The notes under the pieces were generated by a model that worked only from the letters and a program-made list of their open reading frames with translations, had not been told where the DNA came from and made no database searches. Below are positions 35,447 through 47,479 of a stretch of 64,000 nucleotides of DNA, piece by piece. How positions within the stretch are numbered: position 1 is the stretch's first letter; every line of letters begins with the position of its first letter. Made by a program: the position numbers and the translations under genes. This DNA comes from Ligula intestinalis. Its lineage: Eukaryota; Platyhelminthes; Cestoda; Diphyllobothriidea; Diphyllobothriidae. Where the stretch lies: NCBI GenBank assembly GCA_036362985.1, contig JAYGXS010000008.1, positions 8,608,556 to 8,672,555 of the forward strand. Reading direction: 5' to 3'.

Positions 35447-35895
35447 TTAATTTAGGTCCCTAGTATGCTCTATGCTGAGAACCACTGGTCCCGTATTATA
35501 GAAGGATGTGGCTTTCGTGTGTTGTTCTGGGACCTAAATTAAATTCTACCCCCCGCGTCCTTCTAGCATTGAGTGACCTGGCACGTTATCTAAATTAAAT
35601 TTGTTTTTGTGAGCGCCTACCGCGGCATGGGTATTAGCTGACGCGCCAAAACGCATCTCACAATTAAGGTAGGAGTGAAAATATCAGAGGCGCACCGTTG
35701 CTCATATCTGGACCACCTACGAAATGTTCGTTCGCGAGTATGGGAATTATCAGTAGGTGGTCAAACAATAGCCTATCGCGGGAATAATTTCAGAAATTAT
35801 TTAGTGCATGAGATGGACTAAAGTGATGGCGACAAAACTTTTGTTAGGGTCAGGCCTGTATTTCATGCATTTACTAATTTCTGAAATTATTCCCA
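35447..35895. repeat. Three nested palindromes
   Basis: First, tttaatttaggtccc at 35447 is inverted at 35528-35543 (gggacctaaattaaa). Second, gaccacctac at 35710 is inverted at 35753 (gtaggtggtc). Third, gggaataatttcagaaatta at 35780 is inverted at about 35875-35893, with outer tcatgca complements. They look like termini of small foldback elements. Confidence 0.7.
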
Positions 35896-36019
35896 CTGAT
35901 CACTTGCGGTGGATTTCATATTACCAGAAACCGCACTGGTACTACTGGCACTACTGTGTCATGCAATAGCAGAAACATTGAGCAAAAACACGTCTCTGAG
36001 GAGTATGGTATAACATCTA

Positions 36020-36485
36020 GGTGGCATGTTGCAGGATCATCATTATCATTACAATCCTGCTGGCGTAATCTGCTCAAATCAAAAACCATGCATAAAATAT
36101 TACATCTACTACAAGTAGTCCTTTCTAATCAGAAAAGGCATTTCAGCCTTTTGGTCAACATATTTCATGAAAAACGTCACCTTACCGTGATTTTGTATTG
36201 AATCGCACTCTTCAAAGCCAAACGTGCAGCACTTTATAAGCTGTAAGCGATTTTCTCTCAAATAAGTCAAAAGCAATCATGCTGATTACTACCCCCCCCC
36301 CCTACTCCCTCGTTAGACGTTGATTATTGGTCTATATGCCAGCGGCGATACAGCGAACGCGCTTCCTAGCACAGTTGAGTTGCGTAGGCCTTTTCGCCTA
36401 TAATTTTGGCGATGCTTCGGACCGTACTAATTTCTGTGTGTTTGCTCTGCGGCGACGCACATGTCGCCATTTTCCAACATGTGAG
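36020..36485 (+). repeat. Direct repeat, right copy
   Basis: It is collinear with 34950-35375, with a C-run at 36292-36302 as an extra insertion. Orientation is the same. Confidence 0.75.
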
Positions 36486-36979
36486 TTGGTAGCTCTTCGT
36501 GGTTGATGGAGTATGAGAGCGAGAGAAAGGTTGGCAATAAAGGAGTGCCGACGGCACACGGAACCCAGCTGTGACTACTTCGGCGTGTGTGCTGGTTAAA
36601 CTACCCCTTTTAAGACAATACATTGTAACCAGATAACGAGGCGCATGGGAAAAGACTGGAATTGTGTGGATCGTGATGATGGGAAATAGCCATATAGTGA
36701 TGGCAAATTTGTGAATCACCATCTAATCAATTTCCTCCTCATCCACTGGCTTCGATGCCATGACAGAGGAGTCAAGACCGCAGACAAGATCAGTTTACGC
36801 GTGCGATGGTACGTAAGGGATTGAGTTTTCAAAGGAACAGGTTGATGGTTCAGATTGCTACTGAATGTGTACGCAATAAACAACAACTACTGGTCTTGCC
36901 CCTCTTCTTCCTGTACGGAACTGGGCGTGATAATTGTAGTGTTCTGATCACACTTAAGGCTTAGACTCCTACGTCGGGG

Positions 36980-37290
36980 TCACCAATTGTCGCAGCTCGT
37001 AGTGTCGACAAACAGAAGGTTCCCCCAAATCACAAGTCAAGGAAGACGGTGCTGGTGGACAAAAATGTATTGCCGAACAATAGATGGTACAGAGGCCGTG
37101 TTATGGGACAACTGCCAGCTGCGTGTGCACGCCAGATGTTTCCGTGAAGTTGTGCTTTCGCTGCAGCCAAGCCTTGCCTGCTGGACCGTGGGAGAGTAAT
37201 CAATCGTCAGCCGCCAATCAGACGAGGCGGAATTATCTATTGCCTATGAGTGTAGGCGCGAGCTGGTCGATAACACGCGGAGTAGATGAC
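36980..37290 (+). repeat. Single copy of the 4.3-6.3 kb repeat family
   Basis: It contains tgtcgacaaacagaagg, aaatcacaagtca and gaagttgtgctt, then gcagccaa-c, in the same order as at 5880-6110. Confidence 0.6.
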
Positions 37291-37554
37291 TAATCACGGG
37301 TGTAAGCTCTGGCAGGGCGAATGCAGAGTCAATGCGGCAAGTTCCCACAGTGCAGTACGACTCTCCACCCCGAGAGAGACGGACGGGTTATCCCATCTGC
37401 TGGAAACCTTCCAAGACACACGGTTTTTGGGTTGCGCTGAAGGCCGTAGAGAGGAAATTCACAGGAGAAGTTAAGGTGAACATTTAGTGTAGGTAAATGT
37501 TGGGATTATAACCCGGGGATTTTGACCCCCCCCTGCATTTAGCTCGCGGTTGTG

Positions 37555-37690
37555 CGTCTTACGGAAACCCGTTTCGGCTGCAGTTTTTGGCTACTGCTCT
37601 CTGATGATGAATCCGCGACGGATGTCGAAACGTCAGGCGAATAAAAATATTGTCCCAGCGATCGAGTCGTCTTCTTCTTCTTCTTCTTCT
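37555..37690 (+). mobile_element. PLE-B 3' tail, isolated
   Basis: The sequence tctgatgatgaatccgcgac, then gatgtcgaaacgtcaggcga, gtcccagcgatcga and a TTC run matches the end of PLE-B at 7795-7885. No coding part is attached. Confidence 0.68.
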
Positions 37691-37829
37691 CAACTTCCCA
37701 ATTTTTCTCTATCGCTCGGGGGAGGGGTTGGAGAGAAGAGCATATAAGCAGTTCTGATCGCCACCTTAACGTCCAACAATACTTAGTTCGGTGACAATGA
37801 AATTCATGGCGCGAGGTTTGTCGTTTTTA

Positions 37830-37935
37830 GTTCAAGTAGTTAGAGCTTTCGCTCCCCGTAAAGGCCTTCTCTGCTATGCGGATTCAAATCCCGCCGAACG
37901 CCTCGAATTTTTATAACAATTGAGTCAACTCAAAG
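37830..37935 (+). repeat. tRNA-derived SINE (family 2), partial
   Basis: A degenerate A box (tagttagagc) and B box (ggattcaaatcccgcc) are followed by cgcctcgaattttt and gagtcaactc, as in the family 2 copy at 3060-3285. Confidence 0.55.
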
Positions 37936-39954
37936 GCAATTGATGTGGCGCTGAGTCCACATGACGCGGAGGAAACACCGCCAGAACCAATCGTCTCGCT
38001 CCACCCCGTGTCGGAAAGTTGACTCCTTTTCTGCATCCAGTCGGGCGCTGAAACACACCTGAGTAGTGACTGCACAGAAACATTAGTAGGGAAGGGGGGG
38101 GGCGGGACTGAGTAGATAGCCACGCGAGGCTTATTTCAGCATGACAGGCAATCCCAGCGGTGTGAAAGAAAATTCCAGTCATTCATCAACGCGTCCTTGT
38201 GCGCGCGCTCTCGCACTATCACTCCGAGACTCTCGTTGGGGTTCTCACATCGTTCCTCCGAGTCTATCTCGGTTACAGAGCTGCCTGCATCCGTCTTGTG
38301 ACTCGAGCAGCCGCGGCATCTTGGCTGCTGCTGTTGCAACTGCTCCGAGTTGCGAGATGTTTGATGCCTTTGGCGCTGCCGTCACCGACTCCGCCAACGC
38401 GCAGGTCACACCTGCACGTTGTCTGCGCGGTGTGACTTCGAAATCAGCACTTTTGCGTGGACTTTCGAAGTGTTGTTTTTAGCCAGTCATCTGGTTTTGT
38501 GTCCCATCGGTTGTATGTGTGTGTGTGTGTTGAATAGAAGATAGACAGGATAGCAGATAAAAACTTTACTGCAAAGGCTTTGTGTATGTGTATCAACTTC
38601 GTCAACTACAATTAGCACGCATAGTTCCGTATATGAAGAGAAGGAGCAAGACCAGTAGGAGCTGTGCTTTGCATACAGAACCTCAGTGGTGGTCTGAAGC
38701 CCCGATGCACGGCCGGCCCGGGCCCTATGCGCGCGCGAGTCTGTCTCCTAGTGTGCTGTGGGCGTGAATGCGTAAACCTCTTGCGAGAGTGCTTCGCTGG
38801 CCTCTTGATCAACTGCTTGGCCAATATCAGTCTATCAGTCCCTCAGTTTATGTGTAGAATAAAGAGAGACAGGATAGCAGAGAACAAGTTTACGGCGACA
38901 GTTACAAGTGCCGAAGTTCTCTATCTCTCTCTCTCTGTGCGTACGTCAGCTTCTCTGCGCGTGTCTCAACTTGTCCGCGTGCATCCAAGTCCCGCCTTCC
39001 GGGCGGGGCCTCGTATTTAAAGCCAATCGGCCTTTGTCTGTTTTCTCTCTCTCTCTCCTGATTGGTTCATTCCGTGGCAGCAGCCTCACGTGGTGTCGGC
39101 TCCTTGAAGGTTGCGCATAACCTGGCTGCACGTTTGCCCGAGGTGTGGGGCGTGGCCCTTTCGCGTGCTGTGGTCTCTGTAAGGCTGACGCCCCTGGACG
39201 GCTGGAGTGTTGACTCATGTTCTATGCCGTCCGTTGAATTGTTTGGCCTCCTAGAGCCTTGTATCCACACTCCGTAGGTCTTCATTTTGCACCATCATTC
39301 TGGTTGGGGGAGGACGGTTCACCTCACCGCAGGCGTTCGGATCTCCGACTGTATGCTCAGGCTAGAAGTTGCCCGCGCGTGCCAAGTAAATGCCTTAAAC
39401 CGCTGGTTTGTATGATCTGTGGGCTCTAATCTGGACCTAACGATTTCTCAAAAGGTCCGTTGTCTTCTCGGTTGTGATCGGAAATATTGACCGTTCACCG
39501 ACCGGCCGTTGTTTTTACAGCGACACATCTTATTTTGCTACCAAGTTCTACCACTATACTATATTCTTCTCGGCCAAAACCATTTCTCCTTCTCTTATCA
39601 CCATTATTTTCATTGTGAGCTGGTAGTTCTTATCTCCGGCTCTGGATCGTACCCGTATGGACGGTCATTGACCTTCCATACCTGCATGAAAGCGTTGTCA
39701 TTAACACTGATTAACCGGGGTAGCCCATCGGACCAGCGAGTTGCCTATACCAAATCGCTGTGGAAAGAAAAGGCGGACAAAGAAGAACAGTCTTCCTGAT
39801 CCCTCTACGCAGAATCCGCCGAATGGACACCCAGTGCAGCGTCTGTGGGCGTTGAGCTTAAGAATGCCTCGTTAACTGCTTGGGGGCTCCGGCAGTTCTA
39901 CGTCCTGTGTTGCATGTGCAGAATCACCTTATCGCAGGGGGCTAATTAATTGAA

Positions 39955-40340
39955 ACCCTAGCAACTGCGATCTTCAGGCCCGGTTTCTTGGAAGAAAAGA
40001 AGTTATGGCGGGGGTGAGTAGTAGAAACAGTTTATTCGGTACTGAAGGAAGTGGAGAACAGGCCGGGTGAATTTGACTGTCTGACGAGCGAGCAACCGCC
40101 GACCACAGCGGGTCGCATCTGAAGTGACGAGAGCGTAAGGCATTATCGGAAACCCAGCGCATGCCTTGTTCCTACAGTTAATCAGCAAATGGTGCACTCT
40201 GTTTGGCTCGCATTCTCACGGAGGCTTTTGCTAAGACACGCGGTCGGGAGAAGACCTTAAGACGAGTTTAGGCGGCCGGTACATATGCACTCGCGTATGC
40301 GCGGAGTGAATCACAACAGTTTCGTTCTGCCAGCCTCTGG
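39955..40340 (+). repeat. Dispersed repeat family A, copy 4
   Basis: It opens agcaactgcgatcttcagg and continues with tttgactgtctgacgagcga and gcggagtgaatcac. It is closest to copy 3 at 25085. Confidence 0.7.
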
Positions 40341-40344
40341 TGTG

Positions 40345-41050
40345 CTGTCTGCTTAGCTTCAGTTTGCTATCTTTTACCACTTTTACATTCCTACTTGCTC
40401 CATATACACAATTTGTAAATTAGAGATGACACCACCCAACTCGAATGTTTGCCTGAAGCTTTTAGTCCAATCCGCCCTGCCCTTGATCGTCTGTGTCCTT
40501 CTTTTTCAACTCCAGAAATCGACGTGCACCCTCTAAGGATTTTCGAACTTTCACCTAGTCCATAAAAAATACAGTGAACGTACTCACAGAGAGGACCTGC
40601 GAACTGGGCTCTGTCAGCCTTGTGCGTGAATGTCCACGTGGCTTTACTTGGTTTCGCAATGAATTAGGTGCCTCACCGAATCGCCTCGGTTTCACCCTTC
40701 GCTGACGAGCGTGGAATAATCATCTACCGAGCACTTTATATGGGCTCTTCAGGTCATCGTTGTACCGACACATGTGAATTATTCTCACAGTAAGCAGTGT
40801 GCTTATCGATCCTCCTAAGATGGACAGACAGAAGTACACAGCTTCAAGGCCGCGAGGTAACCCCTAAACACACACCTTAAACACGCGTGCCAATCGTCGG
40901 TCCACGTTATTTTTGCAAATTTTTTAATCGTGGAATTGACATCTGGAGTTCGTATTACTGGAAACGCCACGTAAACAACACTGGGGAGAGGAAAGGGGGT
41001 GATGAGGAGGCAAACCTGTTACTTCGACCATCGCATACGAGGCTGTCCAC
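40345..41050. other. Intron sequence, nothing recognised
   Basis: No exon or repeat family was identified before the GT repeat at 41054. Confidence 0.4.
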
Positions 41051-41053
41051 TGC

Positions 41054-41075
41054 ATGTGTGTGTGTGTGTGTGTGT
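41054..41075 (+). repeat. (TG)n microsatellite
   Basis: About eleven TG units, uninterrupted. Confidence 0.9.
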
Positions 41076-41339
41076 CGTAGCCCATAGTTGGATCAGGAGT
41101 CCCTACCGGAATCCAAACTTGGAGTAGTTGGGAGACGGAGAAAAGCCGCAACCTCGACCGTCTTGAGCCACAGGTCCGCGGGAGTGAGTGTGGTGCCTGG
41201 CCGGAAACTGCAGCCGAACAGATGCTGACAGTCATGCGGAGATGCGCCGCAGTCGGGTTTGGACGGGTCGAGCCGGTGTTGGTACTGGCGAAGGACCATT
41301 GAGTAGCCAATGCGCAGTTGAGCCAGAGTTTAGCGAGTG

Positions 41340-41600
41340 ACCCTTGGGAGATGTCGTTCTGAGGCCGCAATCGGAGGTGGACAGCCACCTAAAAGGACCG
41401 GGGGATAGCAACCTCGTTTTTCCTCCACAATGGATCTCTGATGGAGACGCTGGAAGCCTGTGTTGGTGGCAGAGCCATCAACGGGTAGATCCGACAGAGA
41501 CGAGGCGACAGCTTCCTTGTGGGGAGCTCGAATGGACGGCTGAACGTTGCGGCTGGGATCAGGAGCGTGGCAACAGTGATGATTAGGATGGTGGGGTTGC
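41340..41600. repeat. Repeat shared with 25590-25880
   Basis: It shares gcaatcggaggtggacagcc, tctgatggagac, ccatcaacgggtagatc and acagcttccttgt with the copy at 25.6 kb in the same order and orientation. Confidence 0.6.
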
Positions 41601-42289
41601 TAAAAGGTCCACCAGAACTGCATGTGTCATTGCACGGTGGTCGCAGGGCTTTAACCCGTAATTTTCTTATTTGCCCCATGTAGTTTGGGACTGCATACCG
41701 GGCTGCCGACCCCCTACAAGCACACACAGGCTGTATGTTAGTACACTGTTTACTAGTCTTAAGGAAATGATAACTAGTACTCTTAGTAGAGGCACATTAT
41801 TTCAAGCAGCAGCATCCGAGTCCTCGTAGGCCAAATTTAGTAGAAACTGAGAAGAGGAAATAAGAAAGAAAAAAGAAGAAGAAGAATAATAAAAGAAAAA
41901 ACGGAGACAGAAGAAGAATAAAAGAAAAAGAAAAACGAAGAAGAAGAAGAGATAAAACCTTCAACGAAAGTAGGCAACCTTTGTAGGAGGAAGGGACCAA
42001 TTAACCATCAACGAAAGCTCAGACCAATAAAACTGTGATTCTGGTGATCGAAACAGCTTCGTCTCAATCTATACCTGGGATGCCTCAATTAGTAGAAACT
42101 AACACAGCCTGGTGGATGGAGTTGAGAGGGTGGAAACCAAGGCAAATCCTTATGTACTCCGGGTCTTAAACGTGCATTTACTCGGAATGGCATAATCCGA
42201 GACTGGCACCCTCCGTAGTGATCGATGGGATATGAACCCCAGCTGTGACCTGAATCAGCGTCACCTCTGATAAGTATTAGCGAACAAAG

Positions 42290-42795
42290 CAACTACTTTG
42301 GAGGAGAAACTGACAGGCTTCTCAAGACGCTTATTGCAGAAAACGTGGCAACACTGCGGGGAAATGACGCCAATTCTCCATTTGCAGCTCATACAACGAG
42401 ACCCGGCCACACCTTCAAATTTGATGAGGTCGAACTTCTCGCAGGAATTGACAGTCGTGTGAGTCGAGAATCACTTGAGTCGTGGTTCGCGGGCCCCAGT
42501 CAATAAACAAGTGCAAAGACCTGTCCAATCCATATTCGGTGCTCTGGCTCAATTTGGCCAAAGCAAGTCGCCACTTGGGGAACGGACAGGCCACCGCGTC
42601 GCCTTAAGCCATGACTAGGGAACCAGCTGGTCGAGCAGTCATCACGTCCAGTTTAGCAGGTCACGGTTCGCATGCCAGTCATCGTTAATTTTCGTTGACA
42701 GAAGTGGGCAGTACTGACTGTATCCTATAAATACCGCAACTTCCTCTGCGTGTGTTATCCGTTTCTGCTACTGCTTTCTGCCGATACCTCTATCG
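42290..42795 (+). mobile_element. PLE-B copy 2, truncated and interrupted
   Basis: It is collinear with 7320-7800: aactgacaggcttctc, then ctcatacaacgagacccggc, aaatttgatgaggtcgaact, gggccccagtcaataaa and cctataaata. The reading frame is broken. The tail is separated by a family A insertion and resumes at about 43205-43318. Confidence 0.75.
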
Positions 42796-42802
42796 AAGAG
42801 CG

Positions 42803-43204
42803 TTAAGGCTGCGATCTTCCAGGCCCGGTTCCTTTGGAGAAGGGACAGAAGTGTTGGGAAGGCCAGGGTAGAAGGAAGAATGTGTTGTGTACACAACAGT
42901 TAGGAGTAAGTGGTCAATCGGTCCGGCATGGCGTTCGGCCGCGTGAGCGCGCGGCGTCACGCCCGTCCCGCTCAGAGCGGACTCCCAAGTGTCCGTCAGT
43001 GTAGGAACTGGCCGAGGGCCGCAGAGCGCTTGAGGACGCTGATTGGTGCGACCTGCTTCGAGTGCGTGTGTGCGCCCCAGCCATCCGAGGGCAAAGGTTG
43101 CGCTGCCTCGCATGCGGAGATGGGCCGAGCGGTTCGAGCGACTGGCCGGCTAAGATTTTCCCCGCGAGACCACGTCTGTGGCGTCTCGAGTTTGGAGGAG
43201 GTGG
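42803..43204 (+). repeat. Dispersed repeat family A, copy 5, inside PLE-B
   Basis: It opens ggctgcgatcttccaggccc and continues ttcctttggagaag, gggaaggccagggtag and tgttgtgtacacaa. It sits between the body and tail of PLE-B copy 2, which dates it as younger than that PLE. Confidence 0.72.
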
Positions 43205-43318
43205 CCCGCTACATCTCTGATTAAGAATCCGCGACGGAGGTCGAGACGTCAGGCGAATCAAAGGCTTGTCCCAACGATTCCTTCTTCTTCTTCTTCTTCT
43301 TCTTCTTCTTCTTCTTCT
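43205..43318 (+). mobile_element. PLE-B copy 2, 3' tail with (CTT)n
   Basis: The tail tctctgattaagaatccgcg, gaggtcgagacgtcaggcga and gtcccaacgatt is followed by thirteen TTC units (43279-43318). Confidence 0.75.
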
Positions 43319-43599
43319 CGGTTAGCTGATGTTAGTGTGCGAATCACGCTGGAGGCACAGTCTCATGTACATGTAAATATAGCTCACCAATCGTCGGTGT
43401 TACAAACCGTTCAGTGCGTAGGGTGAACGCTATATTAACCTTTCTGGAACTTGCTAGGTAGTATTAGGGGGGCTGGATAATTTTGGAAGGCAAACCCTTT
43501 AGTTCCTAGGTTCGCTTGTTCCTGCTGAGACAATTTCCCAAATCTTCAGGCGTTGTTAAGGCTGTTGTCTGCGATTTAAAAAGCTCTTCTTTTTCTTGA

Positions 43600-46500
43600 A
43601 ACTGTAGCAATTAGCGCGCGCGCGTGCGTCCTTGCGCAAAACTGCAGTCACTCAAAGTTACCGTTTTGTTTTTTGAAGGCTCGGAGTAAAAATGTGTAGC
43701 GTCTCCTTGTTAAAAAAATGTTCACATAGAAAATAATTTCTAGTTAAGTTTTCTTTCATGTGTGTGCGTGCAGTGTGCCATTTCACGGAAAAAGCAAAGC
43801 AATCTGTCTAAGAGACAGATGTGACGCTATCTATGAATTGACCCTAGGGTAGTATTCCATGTATGTCATTGCCGCGATCCCTCTTGTGTGTTTTTCCACT
43901 CTGCGTTCCGGTTGACTTGAGATTTCAATCAGTGATCGGCATGTTGCTCTCAAGTCCTTTGTACTAGTTCCTGATCTAGAGCTCGTAGTTGGAACTCGTA
44001 AACTCCGAACCATACACAGTTATAAGTACGTACGTATTATTAATGCTTATTATGAATTATTTTCAATTGCCACTGTTTTACTGCGAGCTAGAACTGCGGT
44101 AAAAAGCACCGCGACTTAGCTGTACGTTTCAGCCAACGACATTTTTGTCAATGCCGCGATCTGCGCTCAATTAAGTGAAAGGGAATTTCCTCATTGCTAT
44201 TCCGACCAACGTGGCCAGTGCTCTAAAGCATGTTTTTTTCTACGATTCCCTTAAGATCCGTTTTTTATTGTTGAAGGCATCGGCAACTGTGTCCAGCCTC
44301 TGCATCTTCTCCCTTCGTATACTGGGCGAAGAAAGTTGTCCAGGAAAAGCAAACCTGTGATATATCGTCCCCAATCTAAATTAGTACTATTTTATGATCA
44401 CTTTAGTTCACTTTTAATAGGCACAACTGATAGGATACTCCCTGACTGACGCATGGAATATGAACGAACACGCCCAGAGCTTTGGCGATTTCAAGTTACA
44501 ATTGGTAGAGCGGTAAAGTTCCCCCCCCCCCCCCCCAACGTCGGCGTTAATCACTTTAGAGGGTAGAAACAAACCTACCTGTAGTGGCTCACCCCTTTTT
44601 CCTTGCGCAAAGCTGCACTCAGTCAGCGTTATTGCTTTTTAAGGACTCAGAGTAAAGTATTTATCATGTTTTTACATATAAACTAATTTTTAGTTAGGTT
44701 TCTTTCATAAGCAGTGTGCCATTTTATGTTAGAACCAAACGTACGGGAACAGAACCAAAGCAATCTGGATTTCCACCTTTTGTTGATGCAAATCTAAAAA
44801 GGCAAATTTGACGCTATCTGTGAATACATCCTGCGGTAGTATTCCATGTATGCCATTGCCACGATCCCTCTTATGTGTATTTTATGCTCTGCGTTCTGGT
44901 AGACTTGGGATTTCAATCTGTGCTCTGCATGTTGTATTCAAGTTCTCTGTAATAGTTCCTGATCTAGAGCTTTCAGTTGGAACTCGCCAACCCTGCACCA
45001 CACATTTATAAATACAGGCTTATTATAAATACTTATCATGAATAATTTCAATCATGACTGTGTAATTGCGGGCTAGAAGTACGAAAAATCACCACTTTTC
45101 ATAGTGACTAAGTCTTACATTTCGGCCAACGACCGGTTCGCTACTACCCCGACTTACGCTCAATTAAATAAAGAGGAATTTCCTCGTTATTCGGAGGTTT
45201 GGCAGGTTTGCTTAATTGGAGTTGACCCAATTGTGAAAAAACTTGAGGCGTTCTCGCGTTGTTATTTCGCCTAAGGTGGCTAGTGTTCTCAAGCATGTTT
45301 TGTTTTCTACGATTCCCTTGAGATCCGTTTTTTGAGGGCATCAGCAACTGTGTTCATCCTCTGCCCTTCCGTAAACTGGACAGAGGAAGGAGAACGTTGT
45401 TCAGGAAAAGCCAAAAATGTGCTTTATCACCCCCGATGTAAATTAGTACTATTTTATGACCACTTTAGTTCACTTTTAATAGGCACCGATAGCACACTTC
45501 CTGACTGACAGATAAAGTATGTACGAACTCGCCCAGAACTTTTGGTTCGATACCAAGCTACCACTGGTAGAGCGGTAAAGCCCCCCTTCCTCCTCCGTCG
45601 GCGTTAATCACTTTGGAGGGTAAAAACAAACCTCCCTGGAGACCGGTCGCCCCTTTTCCCTTCCGCCCACAGTATTCCTCGTCGGCGGAGGCCCATTGAT
45701 GTGTGTGTGGCAGTTTTATTTTCGGATTTCTGTTCCACTGCCTGCCTATGCCGACCTTTTTTTCTCCAGCAGTTCCCGCAATTAGTGCCTGGCAAATATC
45801 AGGCCATCACGGGACAGCCACCTTGCAAACCTAGCCCACGATCAATTTTGTCATCTGACATTCGACCCAGCCAGAAAGAAAAGAGTACCTTAATCCGGTT
45901 CCGTCAGCGTTGCTTGCATAACGGGTTTATTCGACTAATCGCATAATCCGACTCTCCGTGTGCATACAGTATAAGAAACCAACTACTCGCTGGAGCTGTA
46001 CTCGAGACAGCTATCGTCTCTCTAAATATTATCGTCGGCTACCAGCTTTCAGGGTAGTGTCCGAGTAAGGATTATTTATCTGCCTTCCACCCCGAGTGAG
46101 AACAGCAACCGTCCGCAATACAGATGGCTATGGGCCGAATTTACGTTTAGGTTTAAGGTCAGGGTTATTTTAGGGTTTAGGTTTGCTAACTGTAGGCTTG
46201 AGGATTTTGCCTGACTGATCTCGACTACGCCGATGACATCGCTGTACTAGCTTTAAGCTTTGGCGATCTACAGTCTGCAGCGTCACGCGTGAATAAGATC
46301 GCTACGTCGGTGGGCTTGTCAATAAATTCCCGAAAGACTATGTTTTTCTCCAGCTGCCTCCCTGACCAGGAATAGGCACCCCTGGGGATTAATGGACGTC
46401 AACTTGAAGAAGTAGACAGCTTCAAATACCTCGAGACAAATGGGTAACATTGTCTACTGAATCGATGCTGCTCGTGGGTTTTCGCAATTTTTTCATGAGC

Positions 46501-47475
46501 CTTGTGCAATGTTATGTTGGCTTCAAACACAAGAAAATCAAAGTCATCTGGATTTCCACCTTTTGTTGAGAAAAATCAGAGGCAGATGTGAAGCTAATTG
46601 TCAATAAATGTGCGGGGTAGTATTCTATGTATGTTATTACCACAATCCCTCTTGTGTGTATTTTCCACTCAGCGTTCTGGAAGGTTTGGGCATTGCAGTC
46701 GATATTGTGCCTGTTGCATTTAATGTCTTTGTACTACTTTCTGATTTATAGCTCGTAGTTGGGACTCCAAAACGCCAAACCACGCAAAAACTTGTAAATA
46801 CATACGTATTATGAATGATTGAATAAATATATAAATTAGCCTTCGTAATACTTGTTATGAATAATTTTCAATTACGACACTATAGCTGCGAGCTAGAACT
46901 TCGGAAGTACACCACCACCTTTCGCAGTGACTAAGTGCTGTACCTTTCGGTATAGGATGTTTTTGACAATGCCGCGATCTGCGCTCGATTAATTGAGAGG
47001 GCATTTCCTCGTTGTTATTTCGATTAACGAGACTAGGTCTACGGCGGCGCCAGTGCTCTCGAGCATGTTTTTTGTTGCTACGATTCCCTTGAGATCCCTT
47101 TTATTTTTTGAAGACGGCATCAGCAACTGTGTTCATCCTCTGCCCTTTTGGCCTTCGTAGACTGGGCTGAAAGAGCAGATAGTTGTCCAGGAAAAGAAAA
47201 CATGTGATATACATCACAGCCGGAGTAAATTAGTACTATTTTACGATCACTTTAGTTCACTTTCAAAAGGCACAAATACCAGGCCATCACCGGCCAGCCG
47301 CTTTACAAACCTAGGTCGCCATAAATTTTTGCTATCTGCTGTTCGACCCAGACTGGAAGAAAAAAGTACCTAAACCCGGCACAGCCAGGGATATTTAGTC
47401 GGGATTGTCTGCACACCCGATTTACTCGACCAATCGCAGTATAGACTAGATCAATCCCCATGTCCTTACTTCGTA
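43600..47475. repeat. Three diverged units of about 1 kb in tandem
   Basis: The anchor gtagtattccatgtatg-cattg-cacgatccctctt recurs at about 43851, 44837 and 46618. Each is followed in order by cctgatctagagct, ttcagccaacgac, agatccgttttt and actttagttcacttttaatagg. Units 1 (43.6-44.6 kb) and 2 (44.6-45.66 kb) are adjacent. Unit 3 (46.49-47.47 kb) is separated by unrelated sequence that includes a reverse-transcriptase relic. Unit 3 lacks about 300 bp present in unit 2 (45487-45790). Each of the first two units ends in a C-run and a ggtagagcggtaaag motif. Confidence 0.75.
46208..46445 (+). mobile_element. Reverse-transcriptase relic with YADD box
   Basis: The plus strand reads LTDLDYADDIAVLALSFGDL, then NKIATSVGLSINSRKTMFF and, after a stop, RQLEEVDSFKYLETNG. 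This is the catalytic YADD block and the following thumb-side block of RTE/CR1-type reverse transcriptases. It is short and broken by stops. Confidence 0.78.
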
Positions 47476-47479
47476 TTCT

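Noticed and set aside
34950..36485. LTR retrotransposon with two LTRs
   Set aside because: The repeats have no TG...CA ends, primer-binding site or protease/RT frame between them, and the interior is only about 650 bp.
38141..38482. 113-codon frame on + with GC-rich, protein-like composition
   Set aside because: Several overlapping frames on both strands are equally open, as expected of GC-rich repeat DNA. No homology was recognised.
46141..46195. Telomere-like TTAGGG/TTTAGG stretch
   Set aside because: Only a few degenerate units, not an array. Common in AT-rich intronic DNA.
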